A stretch of 64,000 nucleotides of DNA from Chitinibacter sp. GC72. Lineage in GTDB: Bacteria > Pseudomonadota > Gammaproteobacteria > Burkholderiales > Chitinibacteraceae. Both the position numbers and the translations under genes were made by a program. Positions 55,846-63,802 of this stretch are shown here, piece after piece. A model generated the notes under the pieces. It was not told the DNA's origin, did not search any database, and saw nothing but the letters and a program-made list of their open reading frames with translations. Positions within the stretch are counted from its first letter, which is position 1, and every line of letters starts with the position of its first letter. The stretch is from the NCBI RefSeq assembly GCF_009760905.1, contig NZ_VIRW01000012.1, positions 28,801-92,800 of the forward strand, in the 5' to 3' direction.

Positions 55846-56253
55846 ATGAATCTATTGAACCAGCGATATTTTTTGCATTTACTTGCCGCGATGCTGTTGA
55901 TGTGTTTTCTTTGGATTTTGATGCCCGAGAAAATATTCTTTGATTTTGACCGAATACTGCATGGTTGTGCTGCGTTTAGCATTGGCGTTATTTGTCAAAC
56001 AGTCATCATTCCCAAATTACCGTACTTTCGTGAGTTTCTGTATCCAGATCCTTTGAACCCGATCATGGTGACAAATGTGGCAGCTCAACACGGTGCCAAT
56101 TTGAAAGCTGGTGCCGTCTTGGCTACTTTGCTCGTGGGGTTGCTGGTGGCTGGGCTTTGGTGGATTTTTGGTTTTGAAGTAAATATCAATATTGCAACAG
56201 TCTCCGCCATGAGCACGGGGAGTCTGTTTTTTTATCATGACAATCTAAAGTAA
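55846..56253 (+). CDS. Small membrane protein of unknown function
   Basis: A 135-residue protein with hydrophobic segments at about 9-27, 40-56 and 88-108 and a polar C-terminus. I do not recognise it. Its codons are more A/T-rich than those of the neighbouring DUF445 gene, which may indicate a different origin. It starts 3 bp after that gene, so it is probably translated from the same message. Confidence 0.55.
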   Translation: MNLLNQRYFLHLLAAMLLMCFLWILMPEKIFFDFDRILHGCAAFSIGVICQTVIIPKLPYFREFLYPDPLNPIMVTNVAAQHGANLKAGAVLATLLVGLLVAGLWWIFGFEVNINIATVSAMSTGSLFFYHDNLK

Positions 56254-56275
56254 TGGCGTGAACGAGCGTCGCTAT

Positions 56276-56632
56276 TTAAAACGTAGTCATGCCACAGGCC
56301 ATGGCAAACACAGTTTTCAAGCCGCGATCAACCACGCCATCACCACCAAAATGCATAATAATCCGCGCATCGGCCGTTTTGTAATCCGAGCGCATTTCAT
56401 AAAAGCGCGTGTGCAGACCTTGCTTGCGGATATAGCGGCACAGGCGCGCCGCGCTGGAATTGTCGGTGCTTAGCGCGGCCTCGGCGCAAATCAGCCCGTA
56501 TGACTGCGTATTGATCAGGTCAACCGCCTCGTCATAACTGCTGGCCACATCCAGCCATTCGTCCCACGGATATTCGGCAGGGGTGGAGGTAACGACTAAA
56601 GTTTTGAGGATATTTCTGGGTGGAATAGGCAT
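56276..56632 (-). CDS. Small protein of unknown function
   Basis: A protein of about 118 residues beginning MPIPPRNILKTLVVTSTPAEY. The alternation of strands and helices (LKTLVVTS, DEAVDLINTQSYGLICAEAALS, RKQGLHTRFYEM, ADARIIMHFGGDGVV) looks like a receiver-type alpha/beta fold, but the phosphorylation aspartate is not in place. The family is not recognised. ATG 56632 is taken as start; TTG 56650 is also open. It is convergent with the small membrane protein. Confidence 0.5.
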   Translation of the reverse strand: MPIPPRNILKTLVVTSTPAEYPWDEWLDVASSYDEAVDLINTQSYGLICAEAALSTDNSSAARLCRYIRKQGLHTRFYEMRSDYKTADARIIMHFGGDGVVDRGLKTVFAMACGMTTF

Positions 56633-56810
56633 GATCTGGCGCTGCAGCAAAATGTTTCACAAATTATACAAGCATGAAGCCGCGCTGCCGGTGTGATCAA
56701 TGTCATTGTTCCGATGAAAGTACCGCTTCTGCCCAGCACTTTAATGGGTTGGCTGCGCACTGGGGGCGATATGCATCATGCTACTCCCAGGGGCTGCGTA
56801 TACATGGCTT

Positions 56811-56859
56811 GGTATTGCTCTGCAGGCCATTTACGCTGATTGCTCGATGAATATACCCC
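56811..56859. repeat. Short-family palindromic repeat, copy S6 (imperfect)
   Basis: GGTATTGCTCTGCAG (56811-56825) and ATATACCCC (56851-56859) match the left and right ends of other copies, but only five pairs (GGTAT/ATACC) form. The left end is nearly identical to the copy at 59.99 kb. It lies in the 287-bp gap before the CREST-type gene, which holds nothing else I can identify. Confidence 0.4.
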
Positions 56860-56919
56860 AGTAGTGATTCAGTCATGGCTGGCATTTAGCAGTGTAAGCA
56901 GAAGTACAACGGGCTCAAT

Positions 56920-57723
56920 TTACCGTCTCCCCATCTGCCAGACCAGCACGCCTGCTGCCGCTGTGGCAAGCAAGTGTTTCAGGGTGTGGCCGCTGATGAT
57001 ACTGAGCTGGTGAAACATCGCGTGATCTTGCAGCTCGGCGATTTTGGCCAGCGCATACAGCACAATCGCTGCGCCAAAAGCGCGGCGCTGGGCGCTGCTG
57101 ATCTTCGCTTGCCATTGCAGCAGCGGAATCAGAATCAGCGGTAGCATTTGTAGCAGCAGGTAAGCTCGCAAATCGCCCAGCCCTGGTGCCGGGCTTGGGC
57201 TGAGTAAATCGGCTGCGGCAAAACTAGGCCTATCGGTGTATTGCCACCACCAGACGCTCAGATAAGCCAGCAGCGCCAAGGCCGCACAATAGAGCATCTG
57301 CACGCTGCGGCGCTCGTGCTGGCCGTGGCATTCCTGCCAGACCGCGGCGAGCAGGGCGGCGCAGGCGATTGCAATCGGGATGCGGTCAAAAATCAGCCGT
57401 GCATTATCGGGAGCGAGGTGATACCAGCCCGAGCCCAAGGCTGTTAGCAATACTGCGGCAAAAAACAGGCCATAGCCCACGCGTGCGCTGGGCACCAGTT
57501 GGCGATTGAGTGCCAGCCGCATCAATCCCCAGCCACCGGCGAGCACAAAGCCCAGATTGGATAGCACATCGGCAGCGTTCGGAATGCCCAGCCACACGCG
57601 GCGGTCGGCGAAATGGTGGTAGTTGGGCAACTGCGTAATCGGGCCGTGGATCAGCATGCCCAGCGCAATGGCCGCCATAATCAGGCCGGGTAAAATCAAA
57701 GGGTGGCGCGTTTTCAGATTCAT
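56920..57723 (-). CDS. CREST-superfamily (alkaline-ceramidase-like) membrane hydrolase
   Basis: A 267-residue protein with about seven membrane segments. The conserved metal-site residues of the CREST superfamily are seen in LGSGWYHLAPDNARLIFDRIP (Ser, His and Asp) and SGHTLKHLLATAA (two His). Members include alkaline ceramidases and hydrolases acting on lipids or unknown membrane substrates, using a bound zinc ion. Whether this one cleaves a ceramide is unknown; bacteria of this group are not expected to be rich in sphingolipids. It is a single gene, divergent from the GNAT. Confidence 0.68.
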   Translation of the reverse strand: MNLKTRHPLILPGLIMAAIALGMLIHGPITQLPNYHHFADRRVWLGIPNAADVLSNLGFVLAGGWGLMRLALNRQLVPSARVGYGLFFAAVLLTALGSGWYHLAPDNARLIFDRIPIAIACAALLAAVWQECHGQHERRSVQMLYCAALALLAYLSVWWWQYTDRPSFAAADLLSPSPAPGLGDLRAYLLLQMLPLILIPLLQWQAKISSAQRRAFGAAIVLYALAKIAELQDHAMFHQLSIISGHTLKHLLATAAAGVLVWQMGRR

Positions 57724-57818
57724 GCTGGTCTCGCAAAGGCTGATTTTTATATTTTTAAAAGCTGTTTTATTCTGTAAGTATTTTGCTGCTAAGATCGCGC
57801 TTTAGCAATGAAACCCTG

Positions 57819-58289
57819 ATGGTAAAAAGACCGATGCAGCTGCGCTTTGTAGAACTCACCCCTGATCACCTGGCTCCGTTTTGCGATCTATATTTGCGCG
57901 TATTTAACGCCGCGCCGTGGCATGACGGCTGGCAAATTGATGCAGTGCGCGAGCGTTTTTCCGCGTTTAGCCAGTTTCCGCGTTTTTATGGTCTGGGCAT
58001 GTTGGCCGATGAGGTACCAGTGGGCTTGGTGTTTGGCTGGGGCGAGCGCTGGATCGAAGGTTGGCACTTTTTCCTTAAGGAATTCTGTGTCGATACGCAA
58101 TTACAGGGGCAGGGCTTGGGCAAGCGCTTGTTTGCCGAATATGAGCAGCGCCTGTACGCGCAAGGCTATCGCTGGACTTTTCTCAATACCGGCCGTGCCG
58201 TACCGGCGTACCAGTTTTATCAGAAAATCGGCTTTGTCGAAGAAGATCAGGCCATTTTGTGCAAAGAGCTCTTGCTCGCGGCAAACTAA
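57819..58289 (+). CDS. GNAT family N-acetyltransferase
   Basis: A protein of about 156 residues with the acetyl-CoA-binding loop LQGQGLGKRLFAEYEQRL (motif A) preceded by the strand FFLKEFCVDT. YQFYQKIGFVEED forms the C-terminal motif B. FRVFNAAPW-like residues near the N-terminus and a Trp-rich centre (WGERWIEGWHFF) are characteristic of a subgroup of GNATs. The acceptor is unknown. ATG 57819 or 57834 could be the start; neither has a strong ribosome-binding site. The glycine riboswitch begins about 90 bp downstream. Confidence 0.8.
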   Translation: MVKRPMQLRFVELTPDHLAPFCDLYLRVFNAAPWHDGWQIDAVRERFSAFSQFPRFYGLGMLADEVPVGLVFGWGERWIEGWHFFLKEFCVDTQLQGQGLGKRLFAEYEQRLYAQGYRWTFLNTGRAVPAYQFYQKIGFVEEDQAILCKELLLAAN

Positions 58290-58379
58290 GAGCAGGCTTT
58301 CGCGTTCATCTTTTGCACGGCTAAATAATCGCTTCGCTGGCTTGCCAATGCCGCCACTTCCCCCGATAATCCAGCCCAT

Positions 58380-58708
58380 TAAGCAGGAGAGCGTATTTGT
58401 CTGTGTACAAATACCACCGAAGGCGCAATGGCACCCGCGAATCGCTCAGGTTTCAGGACTGTTTAATCGAAGTAAAAACTCTGGAGAGTGCTCTAAAGAG
58501 CCACCGAAGGGGCTAACGGCGGGAATGGTTTAAACTTGCTGCGCGAGCTGTGATCGCATCTCGGGCGGTGCTCGGAATCCTCACGTACTACATGTACGCT
58601 CCGGTTCCTGTGCTCCGGCCTCAATGCGCTAACAGCTGCTCGCTGCGTTTAACCTCATTCCCTTGCACTTATTGCGGCCGGAAAATCTCAGGTACATGGA
58701 CAGAGGGG
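58380..58708 (+). promoter_or_regulatory. Tandem glycine riboswitch controlling gcvT (second aptamer enlarged)
   Basis: Aptamer 1 spans about 58380-58463: GGAGAG, a P2 hairpin GTATTTGT/ACAAATAC, ACCGAAGGCGCAA, then GCTCAGGTTTCAGGACT. A linker (about 58464-58477) leads to aptamer 2, which begins ACTCTGGAGAG (58478), with CCACCGAAGGGGCTAA (58501-58516), and closes with AAAATCTCAGGT...ACAGAGGGG, ending at 58708. Between these halves, P3 (CGGC 58517-58520 with GCCG 58677-58680) carries a 142-bp palindrome. The downstream hairpin CCGCTAC/GTAGCGG (58715-58737) has no U-run, so control may be at translation. Glycine riboswitches usually switch gcv genes on. Confidence 0.9.
58521..58662. repeat. Long palindromic element, copy L2 (inside riboswitch P3)
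   Basis: The outer arms GGGAATG (58521-58527) and CATTCCC (58656-58662) are followed by TTTAAAC/GTTTAA and an inner GC-rich stem. The apex at 58578-58604 is TCCTCA, stem CGTAC, loop TACAT, stem GTACG, then CTCCGG. The element is inserted between the two strands of P3 of the second glycine aptamer, leaving the ligand-binding core sequences intact on both sides. Confidence 0.75.
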
Positions 58709-58743
58709 TGTTGCCCGCTACATCAATAAAGTAGCGGCCTACG

Positions 58744-58755
58744 AGGGTATACCCT
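58744..58755. repeat. Minimal short-family palindrome, copy S7
   Basis: AGGGTATACCCT is a perfect 12-bp palindrome made of the two terminal arms with no loop. It ends 11 bp before the gcvT start codon, next to the ribosome-binding site AAGGAAG. Confidence 0.5.
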
Positions 58756-58766
58756 AAGGAAGTCTT

Positions 58767-59882
58767 ATGACCGCAACGCCTAAAACCACACCGCTGTATG
58801 ATTCACACCTTGCCGCTGGCGCCAAAATCGTTGATTTTGCCGGCTGGGCGATGCCTATCCATTACGGATCTCAACTCAAAGAACACGAAATCGTTCGCTC
58901 TGATGCTGGCATGTTTGACGTGTCGCACATGTGCGTGATCGATATTACTGGCGCGGACGCGAAAGACTGGCTGCGCACCTTGATCGCCAACGACGTGGAA
59001 AAACTCGGCTTTGAAGGCAAGGCGCTGTATTCCGGCATGCTCACGCCGGAAGGCACCGTCATCGACGATTTGATCGTGTATCTGACGCACTACGGCTACC
59101 GCATGGTGGTGAACGCCGGTACGGCCGACAAAGACATCGCGTGGATGCTCAAGCAAGCCGAAGGCCGAGCGGTTGAATTAACCGTTCGCCGCGAATTGGC
59201 GATGATCGCGGTACAAGGCCCGAACGCGATCGAAAAAGCCTGCAAAGTGCTGCACGAAGAGTGGGAAAGCACGATCAAAGGCCTGAAAGTATTCCAAGGT
59301 TTCCCATTTGGCTCGGTAGAAGAGGGCTGGTTTATTGCTCGCACCGGTTACACCGGCGAAGACGGCCTTGAAATCATGTTGCCAGCGGATGAAGCGCCAC
59401 TCTTTTGGAAAGCGCTGATCGGCGCTGGCGTAGCGCCCATCGGCTTGGGCGCGCGCGACACATTGCGTTTGGAAGCCGGTATGAATCTGTACGGCCACGA
59501 TATGGACGAAACCGTGTCGCCACTGCAAGCGGGCATGGGCTGGACGATTGCGTGGGAGCCTGCGGATCGCAACTTCATTGGCCGCGCGGCTCTCGAAGCC
59601 GAAAAAGCGGCGGGCGTTGCCATGAAGCAAGTGGGCTTGGTGCTCGAAGGCCGTGGCGTATTGCGCGAAGGCTTGAAAGTGGTCGTTGAAGGCGTTGGCG
59701 AAGGCGTAATTACCAGCGGTACTTTCTCGCCTACACTCAAACATTCGGTGGCGATTGCGCGCGTTCCAGCCGCGACTGATGCCAATAGCTCGAAGGCGCA
59801 AGTTGATTTGCGCGGTACATTGACCGATGTACGCGTGGTGAAAATGCCTTTTGTACGCAACGGCAAAAAAGTTTTCGAATAA
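58767..59882 (+). CDS. gcvT: Glycine cleavage system T protein (aminomethyltransferase)
   Basis: A 371-residue tetrahydrofolate-dependent enzyme. It takes the aminomethyl group from GcvH, releasing ammonia and making 5,10-methylenetetrahydrofolate. [18 protein letters not shown] and [17 protein letters not shown] at the N-terminus contain the folate-site residues. [32 protein letters not shown] and the C-terminal [12 protein letters not shown] complete the fold. It is the first gene of the gcvT-gcvH-gcvP set and directly follows the glycine riboswitch, so glycine itself should induce it. Confidence 0.96.
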   Translation: MTATPKTTPLYDSHLAAGAKIVDFAGWAMPIHYGSQLKEHEIVRSDAGMFDVSHMCVIDITGADAKDWLRTLIANDVEKLGFEGKALYSGMLTPEGTVIDDLIVYLTHYGYRMVVNAGTADKDIAWMLKQAEGRAVELTVRRELAMIAVQGPNAIEKACKVLHEEWESTIKGLKVFQGFPFGSVEEGWFIARTGYTGEDGLEIMLPADEAPLFWKALIGAGVAPIGLGARDTLRLEAGMNLYGHDMDETVSPLQAGMGWTIAWEPADRNFIGRAALEAEKAAGVAMKQVGLVLEGRGVLREGLKVVVEGVGEGVITSGTFSPTLKHSVAIARVPAATDANSSKAQVDLRGTLTDVRVVKMPFVRNGKKVFE

Positions 59883-59893
59883 TATTTTAAATC

Positions 59894-59973
59894 AAAAGCT
59901 CACACGCGGCCTTGCTCCGCCTAGCCGTACCCAATGTACTGTCAGCGGCTTCGCGCCTTGCGTGTGAACTTTT
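59894..59973. repeat. Long palindromic element variant, copy L3 (after gcvT)
   Basis: AAAAGCTCACACGC (59894-59907) pairs with GCGTGTGAACTTTT (59960-59973) with one mismatch. The apex GCCGTAC-CCAAT-GTAC resembles the family's 5-bp stem and 5-nt loop, but lacks the TCCTCA and TCCGG flanks. It begins 11 bp after the gcvT stop. At 80 bp it is shorter than the other long elements and may be a subtype. Confidence 0.6.
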
Positions 59974-59988
59974 GGATGTGCTTAATGC

Positions 59989-60039
59989 AGGGTATTGCTC
60001 TGCAAATGAATTAAACCAATTTTTCCAATTAAATACCCT
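59989..60039. repeat. Short-family palindromic repeat, copy S8
   Basis: AGGGTATT (59989-59996) pairs with AATACCCT (60032-60039) around a 35-nt loop. The left arm continues GCTCTGCA, as in the copy at 56.8 kb. The right arm ends 13 bp before the gcvH start and touches its ribosome-binding site (GAGGA). Confidence 0.55.
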
Positions 60040-60052
60040 AGAGGATAGCGTC

Positions 60053-60439
60053 ATGAGCAATGTTCCAGCAGAACTGAAATATGTAAACAGCCACGAGTGG
60101 TTGCGTCTTGAAGAAGACGGTAGCGTAACCATCGGTATTACCGACCACGCACAAGAATTGCTTGGCGACATCGTATTCGTTGAGTTGCCAGAAGTAGGCG
60201 CGCAATTGGCTGCGGACGCGACAGCGGGTGTGGTTGAATCAGTAAAAGCAGCTTCTGACGTTTACGCGCCAATCGCCGGTGAAGTGGTTGAAGTGAACGT
60301 GGAATTGGAAGGCTCGCCAGAATTGGCGAACACCGATCCATACGGCGCGGCTTGGTTCTTCCGCGTGAAGCCAGCGAATGCGGCTGATCTCGACTCATGT
60401 CTCACGGCAGCAGAATACACCAAAGAAATCGGCGCCTAA
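60053..60439 (+). CDS. gcvH: Glycine cleavage system H protein
   Basis: A 128-residue carrier protein. Lys65 in [14 protein letters not shown] is the lipoylation site; the attached lipoyl arm shuttles the aminomethyl group between GcvP, GcvT and the L protein. The barrel sandwich fold is complete ([45 protein letters not shown]). ATG 60053 is the start ([10 protein letters not shown]); the frame is open further upstream but that part is repeat DNA. GAGGA precedes it. Confidence 0.96.
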   Translation: MSNVPAELKYVNSHEWLRLEEDGSVTIGITDHAQELLGDIVFVELPEVGAQLAADATAGVVESVKAASDVYAPIAGEVVEVNVELEGSPELANTDPYGAAWFFRVKPANAADLDSCLTAAEYTKEIGA

Positions 60440-60440
60440 G

Positions 60441-60566
60441 ACAAATCCGGCTGCGAAACCCGCTGGCGGCGTTAAGCCACCCGCTCAAAATCCTCATTGA
60501 CCTGATGTCAATTCCGGTTTTTCGCGGATAGCTTGCCTTGCCATCGGGCTTCTCGCACGAATTTGT
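60441..60566. repeat. Long palindromic element, copy L4 (after gcvH)
   Basis: ACAAAT (60441-60446) pairs with ATTTGT (60561-60566), continuing to an imperfect inner stem (GAAACCCGCTGGC with GCCATCGGGCTTC). The apex at 60491-60517 is TCCTCA, stem TTGAC, loop CTGAT, stem GTCAA, then TTCCGG. It begins one base after the gcvH stop. Confidence 0.75.
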
Positions 60567-60574
60567 GCTGCATT

Positions 60575-60636
60575 GGTATTGCTCTGATTTAAAAGAATAA
60601 TTTATCGCAAAGCGCAGCTTTGAGGCTGCGCTTTGC
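60575..60636 (+). promoter_or_regulatory. Short-family left end plus leader hairpin upstream of gcvP
   Basis: GGTATTGCTCTGA (60575-60587) matches the left end of other short repeats, but its right end is not clear (CCCTGAAGG at 60648 is the nearest). Next, GCAAAGCGCAGC (60607-60618) pairs perfectly with GCTGCGCTTTGC (60625-60636) around a 6-nt loop, 25 bp before the gcvP start. No U-run follows, so it is a leader hairpin rather than a terminator. Confidence 0.45.
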
Positions 60637-60661
60637 TACGCCTTGACCCTGAAGGTACCCC

Positions 60662-63526
60662 ATGACGCTTTCTACTTTGTTTAATCGTGACGAGTTTGTT
60701 GCTCGCCACATCGGCCCAAACAGCGCCGATCAAGCTGCGATGTTGTCCGAAATCGGCGCCACATCTTTGGATGATCTGGTTGGCCAAACGATTCCGGCTG
60801 ATATCCGTTTTAACCAAGCGCTGAACTTGCCAGATGCTTTGCCAGAGCACGAAGCGCTGGCCAAACTCAAAGCCATCGCCAGCAAAAACATCATCAAAAA
60901 ATCATTCATCGGCTTGGGCTACTACCCCAATCTGACGCCGGGCGTGATTTTGCGCAATGTGTTGGAAAACCCAGGCTGGTACACCGCGTACACGCCGTAC
61001 CAAGCGGAAATCGCACAAGGCCGCTTGGAAGCCTTGCTGAACTACCAGCAAATGGTCATCGACTTTACTGGCTTGGAATTGGCGAACGCTTCTTTGCTCG
61101 ACGAAGCGACTGCGGCTGCTGAAGCGATGGCGATGGCGCGTCGCGTATCGAAAGCCAAAACCGACGTGTTCTTTGTTGACTCGCAGGTATTGCCCCAGAC
61201 GCTAGATGTGGTGCGCACTCGCGCAAAATACTTCGGCTTTGAAGTCGTAGTTGGCGCTGCGACTGACGTTGCTAATGGCGATTACTTCGGTGCGCTGTTC
61301 CAATATCCGGGCGCCGATGGCGTCGTAGTTGATTTGTCTGGCCCGATCGCAGCGCTGAAAGCCAAAGGCGGCGTCGCGATTGTTGCTGCGGATTTATTGT
61401 CGCTCGCGGTATTGAAATCACCAGCCGAATTGGGCGCAGACGTGGCGGTGGGTAACACGCAACGCTTTGGCGTGCCAATGGGCTTTGGTGGCCCACACGC
61501 TGCGTATTTCGCGTTTAAAGACGAGATGAAACGCTCGGCACCGGGCCGTATTATCGGCGTGTCGATCGATGCCAAAGGCAAAACAGCGCTGCGTATGGCG
61601 CTGCAAACGCGCGAACAACATATCCGCCGTGAAAAAGCCAACTCGAATATTTGTACTTCGCAAGTACTGCTCGCCAATATGGCCGGCATGTACGCCGTGT
61701 ATCACGGCCCAGCGGGCGTGAAACGCATTGCGCAACGCGTACACCGTTTGGCTGCGCTGTTTGCTGCGGGTGTCGTACAAGCGGGCGGCAAAGTGGTGCA
61801 CAACGCTTTCTTTGATACGGTACAAGTTGAGTTGAGTAACGCTGCTGCGGTTTACCAAGCTGCACAAGACGCGGGCTACAATCTGCGCCAAGTCAGCGAT
61901 GCCGTATTGGGCGTGGCTTTCCACGAAGCAGCGTCGGCTGACGATTTGGCGGCCTTGCTCAAAGTATTTACTGGTAAAGACGTCGATGTAGCTGCGCTCG
62001 ATGCGGCGGCTAGCGATGCAATTCCAGCTGAGTTGGTACGTACTTCGGCCTACCTGACGCACCCCGTATTCAATAGCTACCACACCGAACACGAAATGTT
62101 GCGTTACTTAAAACGCCTTGAAAACCGTGATCTGGCGCTGAATCACTCGATGATTTCATTGGGCAGCTGCACGATGAAACTCAACGCGACCAGCGAAATG
62201 ATTCCGGTGACTTGGCCAGAATTTGGCAATATCCACCCATTCGCGCCAAGCGAACAAACGCAAGGCTACCAAATCTTGGTGGATACTTTGGCTGACCAGC
62301 TCAAAGCCATCACTGGCTTTGCCGCGATTTGTATGCAGCCAAACTCAGGCGCACAGGGCGAATACGCTGGTTTGCTGGCGATCAGCCGTTACCACGAAAG
62401 CCGTGGCGATGCGCACCGCAATATCTGCCTGATTCCAAAATCAGCGCACGGTACCAACCCAGCGACTGCGCAAATGATGAATATGCAGGTGGTGGTGGTT
62501 GATTGCGACGAAAGCGGTAACGTGGACGTGGCTGATCTGAAAGCCAAAGCTGAGTTGCACAAAGATAATCTGGCGGCCTTGATGCTGACCTACCCGTCGA
62601 CGCACGGTGTGTTTGAAGCCGCAGTAAAAGAAATCTGCGCGACGATTCACCAGTTTGGTGGTCAGGTGTATATGGACGGCGCGAACTTGAACGCGCAAGT
62701 GGGCTTAACTCGTCCAGCCGACATTGGCGCGGATGTTAGCCACATGAATCTGCACAAAACCTTCTGCATTCCACACGGCGGCGGCGGCCCAGGTATGGGG
62801 CCAATCGGCTTGGCGGCGCACTTGGCTCCGTTTATGTCGAACCACGCAGTAGCGCCGATTACCGTCGGTGATGCGAGCGTAGCGCAGGGTCAAGGCGCAG
62901 TGTCTGCGGCGCAGTTTGGCTCGGCGTCGATTCTGCCGATTTCGTGGATGTATATCACGATGATGGGCGCGGCGGGCATGAAGAATGCGACAGAAATCGC
63001 GCTGCTGAACGCCAACTACGTGGCGAAAAAACTCGGCGCGCATTATCCAGTGCTGTACACCGGTGCCAATGGCCGCGTAGCGCACGAATGTATTATCGAC
63101 ATTCGTCCGCTGAAAGCGGCGAGCGGCATTACCGAAGTCGATATCGCCAAACGCCTGATGGACTACGGCTTCCACGCACCAACGATGAGCTTCCCAGTAG
63201 CGGGTACGCTGATGATTGAGCCAACTGAATCAGAAGCTAAACCTGAACTCGATCGCTTTATCGCTGCGATGGTATCGATTCGCAACGAGATCGCCAAAGT
63301 AGAGGGCGGCGAGTGGACGCTGGAAGACAATCCGCTGAAAAACGCACCACACAGCAAGGGCGATATTTCAGGCGAGTGGAACCACGCCTACAGCCGCGAC
63401 ACGGCGTTCTTCCCATTGCCGTACGTGCTGGATAATAAATTCTGGCCATCGGTAAACCGGATTGATGACGTGTACGGCGACCGTAACCTGATTTGTTCTT
63501 GCCCGAGCATGGACAATTACAGCTAA
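60662..63526 (+). CDS. gcvP: Glycine dehydrogenase (decarboxylating), P protein
   Basis: A 954-residue pyridoxal-phosphate enzyme that decarboxylates glycine and passes the aminomethyl group to the lipoyl arm of GcvH. Lys699 in [18 protein letters not shown] binds the cofactor. [39 protein letters not shown] and [20 protein letters not shown] are family landmarks. It is the single-chain form with both duplicated halves. GAAGG precedes ATG 60662. A strong terminator follows, closing the gcvT-gcvH-gcvP set. Confidence 0.97.
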   Translation: MTLSTLFNRDEFVARHIGPNSADQAAMLSEIGATSLDDLVGQTIPADIRFNQALNLPDALPEHEALAKLKAIASKNIIKKSFIGLGYYPNLTPGVILRNVLENPGWYTAYTPYQAEIAQGRLEALLNYQQMVIDFTGLELANASLLDEATAAAEAMAMARRVSKAKTDVFFVDSQVLPQTLDVVRTRAKYFGFEVVVGAATDVANGDYFGALFQYPGADGVVVDLSGPIAALKAKGGVAIVAADLLSLAVLKSPAELGADVAVGNTQRFGVPMGFGGPHAAYFAFKDEMKRSAPGRIIGVSIDAKGKTALRMALQTREQHIRREKANSNICTSQVLLANMAGMYAVYHGPAGVKRIAQRVHRLAALFAAGVVQAGGKVVHNAFFDTVQVELSNAAAVYQAAQDAGYNLRQVSDAVLGVAFHEAASADDLAALLKVFTGKDVDVAALDAAASDAIPAELVRTSAYLTHPVFNSYHTEHEMLRYLKRLENRDLALNHSMISLGSCTMKLNATSEMIPVTWPEFGNIHPFAPSEQTQGYQILVDTLADQLKAITGFAAICMQPNSGAQGEYAGLLAISRYHESRGDAHRNICLIPKSAHGTNPATAQMMNMQVVVVDCDESGNVDVADLKAKAELHKDNLAALMLTYPSTHGVFEAAVKEICATIHQFGGQVYMDGANLNAQVGLTRPADIGADVSHMNLHKTFCIPHGGGGPGMGPIGLAAHLAPFMSNHAVAPITVGDASVAQGQGAVSAAQFGSASILPISWMYITMMGAAGMKNATEIALLNANYVAKKLGAHYPVLYTGANGRVAHECIIDIRPLKAASGITEVDIAKRLMDYGFHAPTMSFPVAGTLMIEPTESEAKPELDRFIAAMVSIRNEIAKVEGGEWTLEDNPLKNAPHSKGDISGEWNHAYSRDTAFFPLPYVLDNKFWPSVNRIDDVYGDRNLICSCPSMDNYS

Positions 63527-63555
63527 GTCAGTTAAAAAAGGGGAGTCTAGCTCCT

Positions 63556-63593
63556 AATGCCGTTCACTTAAGCCAAGTGAACGGCATTTTTTC
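63556..63593 (+). terminator. Rho-independent terminator after gcvP
   Basis: AATGCCGTTCACTT (63556-63569) pairs perfectly with AAGTGAACGGCATT (63575-63588) around a 5-nt loop, followed by a run of six T residues. It ends the glycine cleavage transcript. Confidence 0.9.
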
Positions 63594-63634
63594 TGCTCAT
63601 CACAACCCTATTCTACGTACCATCACGGTTTTTT

Positions 63635-63775
63635 ATGCCGACCCAACGCGTTCGCTCAGAGCTTGACTACGACTTTGCCACCCTCTCTGCTGCGATTGAC
63701 CCGCAGTGGATTGCGCAGATACAAGTGTGGAGGCAAATCACGGCCTTTGCGGCGTTTTGTATGCGTACGGCGTGA
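63635..63775 (+). pseudogene. IS4-type transposase N-terminal fragment
   Basis: A 46-codon frame starting MPTQRVRSELDYDFATLSAA and continuing to IDPQWIAQ resembles the N-terminal domain of IS4-family transposases. The similarity stops at about 63718. The frame continues into unrelated residues and ends near the edge of the IS66-type sequence. It looks like a transposase gene broken by later insertion or deletion. Confidence 0.55.
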
Positions 63776-63802
63776 CCACCTCGCCAGTTGCATCGAAATG
63801 AA

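Noticed and set aside
58521..58662. The 142-bp palindrome in the gcvT leader as an intrinsic terminator
   Set aside because: No U-run follows the right arm, and it lies between two halves of the second glycine aptamer.
61418..62092. A 224-codon frame on the minus strand inside gcvP
   Set aside because: Antisense shadow; no recognisable domain and gcvP is complete across it.
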